In this document: positions 58,901-64,000 of the stretch, in pieces | How the letters are laid out: each line of letters opens with the position of its first letter | How positions within the stretch are numbered: position 1 is the first letter of the stretch | Origin: Gorsachius magnificus | Taxonomy: Eukaryota; Chordata; Aves; Pelecaniformes; Ardeidae | Assembly: GCA_034008185.1 (NCBI GenBank) | Contig: CM067108.1 | Span: forward strand, 434,001-498,000 | Reading direction: 5' to 3' | Length of the DNA: 64,000 nt | The notes under the pieces: generated by a model | Database searches by the model: none | The model's input: the letters and a program-made list of their open reading frames with translations, nothing else | What the model was told of the DNA's origin: nothing | Translations under genes and position numbers: made by a program

Positions 58901-61900
58901 TCACAGCTCATCCTCAAGGCCATCGTCCTCCTCGGGGAAGTCCCCAGGGGTGACGCTCTGGGGTTTGACGAAGGCGCCGTACTTCGGCTGGCACTCGAAA
59001 TAGCGGCGGCCGCCCACGCTAGGGGGAGAAAAGTTAATTTTGGGGGGGGGGTGGGGGGGTGTGTGTGTGTTTGTCCCCAAGCGGGTTGATGGGGGTGTTT
59101 AGGGGTCCCCAGGGGTGGGTGGGTGCCCCCGGGGGGGGGGGTCCCCAGGGGTGAGTAGGTGTCCCAAGAGCAGGGGTGTCCCTAAGGGCGCAGATGAGTG
59201 TCCCTAGGGATGGGGGTCCCTGGGGGCGGGTGGGGGTCCCCAGGGGATGGGGGGGGTCCCCGGGGGGGGGGGGTCCCCACAGGACGGGGGCCCCGGGGGT
59301 GGGGGGGGTCCCCGAGAGGGGTGTCCCGGGATGGGGGTCCCCGGGGGCGGGGTGGGGGGTCCCCAGGGGACGGGGGTCCCTAGGGACGGGTGGGGGTCCC
59401 CACAGGATGGGTGGGGGTCCCCAGCGGAGCGGTGTCCCTAGGGACGGGGGTCCCTGGGGGCGGGCGGGGTCCCCACAGGACGGGGGTCCCCAGCGGAGGG
59501 GTGTCCCTGGGGGCAGGCAGGGTCCCCACAGGATGGGGGTCCCCGGGGGCGGGTGGGGGTCCCCAGCGGAGCGGTGTCCCTAGGGACCGGGGGCGTCCCT
59601 CCAGGGGGGGCGGGGGGGGTGGGGGTCCCCACAGGCGGGGTACAGGGGGTCCCCAGGCTCGGAGGGGGTTGGTGTCCCTGAGGGGTATGGGGGTCCCCGG
59701 GGGGGGGGCCAGGGAAGGGTGCCCCACAGGATGGGTGGGGGTCCCGCGCGTGGGCGGGGTCCGGGGGGGGGTCCCCACAGGACGGGTCCGGGGGGGTCCC
59801 TGGGCAGGCAGGTCCACAGGATGGGGGTCCGGGGGGTGGGGTCCCAGGGGGGCATCAGGCAGGGGTCCCCGGGAGGACGGGGTCCGGAGACGGGGGTCCC
59901 TAGGGATGGGGGTCCCCAGAAGAGGGGTGTCCCTAAGGATGGGGGTCCCTGGGGACGGGTGGGGGTCCCCACAGGACGGGGGTCCCCACAGGATGGGTTA
60001 ATTTGGGGGGGGGGGTGTGTACCCCACAAAGACACACCCCCCACACACCCCCCCCAAAGAGGTGACACTTTGGGGACACTTTGGGGACCCTACCTGCCGT
60101 CGTGCTTGCCCAGCGGCTCATCGTAGCGGACACCCACCCAGTATCCTGGCTTGAAGTCGGTTTGGCCTGTGGGGAGAAGGGTCAGCGCCGTCAGGGAAGG
60201 GAGGGGGAAGGATTTGGGGACATAAAAGGGGCGTTTGGGGATAGTTTGGGGACACGTACCCACGTACATGATGGTAGCCCGCTTGCAGGGCTGTCCCGGC
60301 ACCCGGACCTGGCAACGGGCGCCCAGGGGGAGGGCGGCCGCCAGCGCCGCCTCCTGCGCCCGCCGCTGCTGCTGCTCGGCCTCCCGGCGCTGCGTCCCCT
60401 CCGTGTCATAGCGTCCCCAATGCCGCTGGCGCAGGAAGGAACGCAGGGACTCTGCGGGGACACGGGGACACCTGCGCTGGCACCCCAGGCGAGAGGGGGT
60501 ATGCGGGGGGGGGGGGAGCCCCTGACACGTGGCAGAGGTCCCCAAGAGGTTGGGGACGATGTGGGGACAGTGGATGCAGGGAGCGCAGTGGGAACAGGAA
60601 CAGCATCACTGTGGGGGACAGGGGGTTGTCACCTCAACCAGGGGGACAGGGACAGTGTCACCATAGGGGACAGGGGGTTGTCACCTCAACTGGACCGGAG
60701 GGATGGTGACACAGTGGCGATGGGGTGACACTGCAGGGACGGGGTATTGTCAGCTCAACTGAGGGGATGGTGACACTGTGGGGACAGGGACAGCGTCACC
60801 TCAACCAGGACGGTGACACAGTGAGCACAGGACAAATGCCACCACCTCAGGGGACGGGACGGTGATCTCCATGACCCCAGCGGCTGCGGAACCAGTGCCA
60901 CCACAAGGCGGTGGGGGGGAACATGGGGTGGGGACGTCCGCCCCCTCAGGACCAAGAAGGTGACATCGTGGCGATGTCACCCGTGGGGACACCAGCGTCA
61001 CCTGGTCGCTTCTCGTAGTCGCTCTCGGCCATCTCGTACTTCTCCACCTGCGAGACGTCCTCGTACTCCCCGATGCGTGCCCCGCTCCGGTCGATCACCT
61101 GCATGCCCCGTTATTTGGGGGTGGGGTGGGGGGGCAGAGTTATCGCAGGGTGCCCCCCCCTCCATTTTGGGGTGAAAAAGGAGGGAAAAGGGGGTGCGTC
61201 AGCACCAAGCAGGGCTGTGGGGCTGGGGTTGAGGGGGCCGGCAGCAGCGGGGAGAGGAGTAGGGAAAGGGGGTGCAGCGGGGTGGTTTTGGGGGGTGAAA
61301 AGGGCAGGGGGGGGACACACCCACATGCACACGGCAGCCGTCGGCCACGGGGTAGGAGCCCAGCAGGGCCTCGTCGCAGTCCAGGCGTCCCAGCGGCTCC
61401 TCCTGGGCGCCATACAGCTCCAGGTCCATGCAGGAGGCGGGGCTGCCCACCACCAGCTCCAGTTTGCACTGGGGGAGAAAAAAAAAAGGGGGGGGGGGGG
61501 GGGCATGGGTGGCAGGATCGGGCCCCCGGCCTGGCCCTGGGTGCTTGGGGGAGAGGGGATCCCAGTGAGGAAGAGGAGGAAGGGGGGGGTTGTCCCCAGT
61601 GAGGAAGAGAAGGAAGGGGGGGGGTGTGTGTCCCAGTGAGGAAGACGAGAGGGGGGGGTGTGTGTCCCAGTGAGGAAGAGGAGGAGGGGGGGGGGTGTCC
61701 CAGTGAGGAAGAGGAGGAAGGGGGGGGGGGGTGTGTCCCAGTGAGGAAGAGGAGGAAGGGGGGGGGGGTGTGTCCCAGTGAGGAAGAGGAGGGGGGGGGG
61801 GGGGGGTGTCCCAGTGAGGAAGAGGAGGAGGCGGGGGGGGGTCCCCAGTGAGGAAGACGAGGAGGCGGGGGGGGAATCTCAGTGGGGCCCACGCGAGGAA

Positions 61901-62320
61901 GAGGAGGAGAAGGAACAGGGGGGGTCCCGGTGAGGAAGAGGAGGAAGGGGGGGATCGCGGTGGGGCCCAGGCCTCGGGGAGGAGGAAGAGGATGAAGGGC
62001 GGGTTCCGATGTGGACCCCCCCGCGAGGGGGCCCGGCCCCCGGGGGGTGGGAGAAGGGGGGAGGGGAGGGGAGGAGGAGGAGGGCCCGGCGGAGGGGGCC
62101 GGGAGGGGGAGGAGGGTCCGGGTGAGGGGGGAAGGACGGGGAGGGCGGGGCAAGGCCCCGGTAACCGGTACCTTGAACTCAGCGATGGTGAGGCCGGTGC
62201 TGTAGCGCTTGTGGGCGCGGAAGGCGTTCAGGCTGCTGCTCACCGCCAGCGACACGGAGCCGGAGCCGGCCCCGAGCACCGGCCCCGGCCCGGCCCCGGG
62301 CTCCCCCCCCCCGCCTTCAT
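58901..62320 (-). CDS. TBCB: TBCB, tubulin-folding cofactor B (start codon out of frame)
   Basis: TBCB binds alpha-tubulin during folding and, with TBCE, dissociates tubulin dimers. Six exons: 62172-62320, 61325-61468, 61002-61098, 60260-60451, 60094-60166 and 58901-59018. Exon 1 gives [20 protein letters not shown] and GLTIAEFK of the ubiquitin-like domain; exon 2 [20 protein letters not shown]; exon 3 [20 protein letters not shown]; exon 4 the coiled linker [19 protein letters not shown] and [10 protein letters not shown]. Exons 5-6 complete the CAP-Gly domain ([20 protein letters not shown], then [16 protein letters not shown]) and an acidic tail, [14 protein letters not shown]. The CAP-Gly signature reads GKHDG where most CAP-Gly proteins have GKNDG. 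From the only plausible ATG (62318-62320) exon 1 is 149 nt, one base short of frame. The G10 run just after it probably lacks one base; correction would give about 257 aa (human 244). Identity is certain. Confidence 0.93.
59072..59990. repeat. GGGGGTCCCC minisatellite in TBCB last intron, shared with TMEM160
   Basis: The left 140 bases copy TMEM160 intron 2 sequence. The remainder is an expanded array of GGGGGTCCCCACAGGACGGG and TCCCTAGGGATGGGGGTCC units. Confidence 0.92.
61560..61940. repeat. CCCAGTGAGGAAGAGGAGG minisatellite, TBCB intron 1
   Basis: Ten units of about 35-40 bp: CCCAGTGAGGAAGAGGAGGA, a G-run, then TGTGTCC. Confidence 0.9.
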
Positions 62321-62371
62321 TTTCCCCCCCTTGGAACCTTGGCCCCCCCCGGCCCCGCCCCCGCCGCCTGG

Positions 62372-62516
62372 CCAATCGGCGCTGCCGGACCGCCCCGCGC
62401 GCCACCGGCGAACCAATGGGTGAGGGAACCGCCCCGCCCGCCCGCCACCCAACAGCCAATAGGGACGCGCTCGGGAGGAGGGAGGCGGGGCGGGGCGGGA
62501 GCCTGGGAGTCACGTG
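62372..62516 (-). promoter_or_regulatory. TBCB: TBCB promoter with three CCAAT boxes and an E-box
   Basis: Plus-strand CCAAT at 62372-62376, 62413-62417 and 62456-62460, spaced 41 and 43 bases, lie upstream of the TBCB start. GC boxes and the E-box CACGTG (62511-62516) follow. No TATA box is seen. The regular CCAAT spacing is typical of NF-Y promoters; binding is inferred. Confidence 0.6.
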
Positions 62517-62544
62517 GGGCGCGGGGAGCGGGGCGCGGGGGGGG

Positions 62545-64000
62545 GGGCGGTGAACGGGGGTGCAGGGGTGCAAGGCACGGGTGCGTGTGCAATGGACGGG
62601 GGGGCAAGTGTGCAATGAACGGGGGTGCGTGTGCAAGGCACGGGGGGGTGCGTGTGCAATGCAGCGGGGGGGCAAGTGTGCAATGAACGGGGGGCAAGTG
62701 TGCAATGAACGGGGGTGCGTGTGCAAGGCACGGGGGCATGCGTGTGCAATGCAGCGGGGGGCAAGTGTGCAATGAACGGGGGGCAGTGTGCAATGAACGG
62801 GGGGGCAAGTGTGCAATGAACGGGGGTGCGTGTGCAAGGCACGGGGGGCTGCGTGTGCATGCAGCGGGGGGGCAAGTGTGCAATGAACGGGGGGCGTGTG
62901 CAATGACGGGGGGGGTGTGCAATGCACGGGGGTGCAGGTGTGCAATGCAGGGGGTGAGTGAGCAATGCACGGGGGGGTGTGAGAATGCACGGGGTGCAGG
63001 TGTGCAAGGGCACGGGGGGGTGTGAGCAATGCACGGGGGGTGCAGGTGTGCAATGCACGGGTGGGTGTGAGCAATGCAGGGGTGCAGGTGTGCAATGCAC
63101 TGGGGGTAGTGTGCAATGCACGGGGTGCAGGTGTGCAATGCAGGGGGGGTGTGACAATGCACGGGGGGGGTGAGCAATGCACGGGGGGTGCAGGTGTGCA
63201 ATGCACGGGGGGGTGTGAGCAATGCACGGGGTGCAGGTGTGCAATGCACGGGGGGGTGTGAGCAATGCACGGGGGGGTGCGGGTAGTGTGCAATGCATGT
63301 GGCGGTGCGAGCAATGCATGGGGTGCAGGTGTGCAATGCACGGCGGGGTGTGCAATGCACGGGGGGGTGTGAGCAATGCACGGGGGGTGCAGGTGTGCAA
63401 TGCACGTGGGGGTGAGCAATGCACGGGGGGTGCAGGTGTGCAATGCACGGGGTGTGTGTGAGCAATGCACGGGGGGTGTGAGCAATGCACGGGGGTGCGG
63501 GTGTGCAATGCACGGGGGGGTGTGAGCAATGCACGGGGGGGTGTGAGCAATGCACAGTGTGTGTGTGAGCAATGCACGGGGTGCGGGTGTGCAATGCACG
63601 GGGGGGTGTGAGCAATGCACGGGGTGCGGGTGTGCAATGCACGGGGTGCAGGTGTGCCAGGCACTGGTGTGAGCAATGCACGGGGTGTGTGTGAGCAATG
63701 CCCGGGGTGCAGGTGTGCAATGCACGGGGTGTGTGAGCAATGCACGGGGGGGTGTGTGCAATGCACGGGGGGTGCAGGTGTGCAATGCACGGAGGGGTGT
63801 GAGCAATGCACGGGGGGTGCAGGTGTGCAATGCACCGGGTGTGTGTGAGCAATGCACGGGTGCGGGTGTGAGCATTGCACGGGGGGTGCAGGTGTGCAAT
63901 GCACGGGGGGGTGTGAGCAATGCACGGGGGGTGCAGGTGTGCAATGCACGGGGGGGTGTGAGCAATGCACGGGGTGCAGGTGTGCAATGCACGGGGGGGT
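62545..64000. repeat. GTGCAATGCACGGGGGG satellite array to the window end
   Basis: Two phases of the array are seen. From 62545 to 62930 units carry GTGCAATGAACGGGGG and GCAAGGCACGGGGG. From 62930 on units of about 20-42 bp carry GTGAGCAATGCACGGGG and TGCAGGTGTGCAATGCACGG. More than 55 copies are visible, and the array runs off the end. Confidence 0.93.

Noticed and set aside
61140..63992. A 950-codon minus-strand open frame rich in CTPAPRALLT repeats
   Set aside because: It is a read-through of the GCAATGCACGGGG array joined to real TBCB exon 1 and intron sequence; periodic repeats without stops give long false frames.

Overview
This is vertebrate nuclear DNA, almost certainly from a bird. 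It holds compact intron-containing genes with GT-AG splice sites, CR1 LINE fragments, very high GC content, long G or C homopolymers and many G/C-rich minisatellites. That combination is typical of a small avian microchromosome. I cannot name the species.

Ten genes are supported, all orthologues of human chromosome 19q genes. Left block, human 19q13.2: PPP1R14A (-), SPINT2 (+), a C19orf33/IMUP-like small gene (+) and the 3' part of YIF1B (-), which ends in a 500-N gap at 10405-10904. Middle block, human 19q13.32: STRN4 (-), FKRP (+), AP2S1 (-, first exon not seen), a second 500-N gap at 27222-27721, ARHGAP35 (+) and TMEM160 (-). Right end, human 19q13.12: TBCB (-). Order and orientation inside each block match mammals, but SLC1A5 (between FKRP and AP2S1) and NPAS1 (between ARHGAP35 and TMEM160) are not visible. 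The TMEM160-TBCB junction lies in continuous sequence. The YIF1B-STRN4 junction spans a gap.

The products are mostly unrelated cell-maintenance proteins: a PP1 inhibitor, a membrane Kunitz protease inhibitor, a Golgi trafficking protein, a PP2A/STRIPAK scaffold, a dystroglycan ribitol-phosphate transferase, a clathrin adaptor subunit, a Rho GAP, a mitochondrial-type membrane protein and a tubulin cofactor. They share a locus rather than a pathway. STRN4 (713 aa), FKRP (485 aa), ARHGAP35 (1511 aa), SPINT2 (235 aa) and TMEM160 (158 aa) read through with consistent splice phases. PPP1R14A exon 1 and the start of TBCB carry frame breaks in G/C-rich sequence, most simply explained as sequence or assembly errors.

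Non-coding sequence falls into two classes. From 1 to 27221 and from about 51000 to the end, introns and spacers are filled with minisatellites. From 27722 to about 47400, the ARHGAP35 5' flank and first introns, the sequence is closer to average composition and holds all the CR1 copies. I saw no new enzymatic system. The most unusual items are a near-identical segment shared by introns of TMEM160 and TBCB, the rearranged gene neighbourhood, a decayed partial exon duplication and a GC-AG intron in STRN4, paired RFX X-box palindromes upstream of FKRP, and the IMUP-like gene with its own TATA box.
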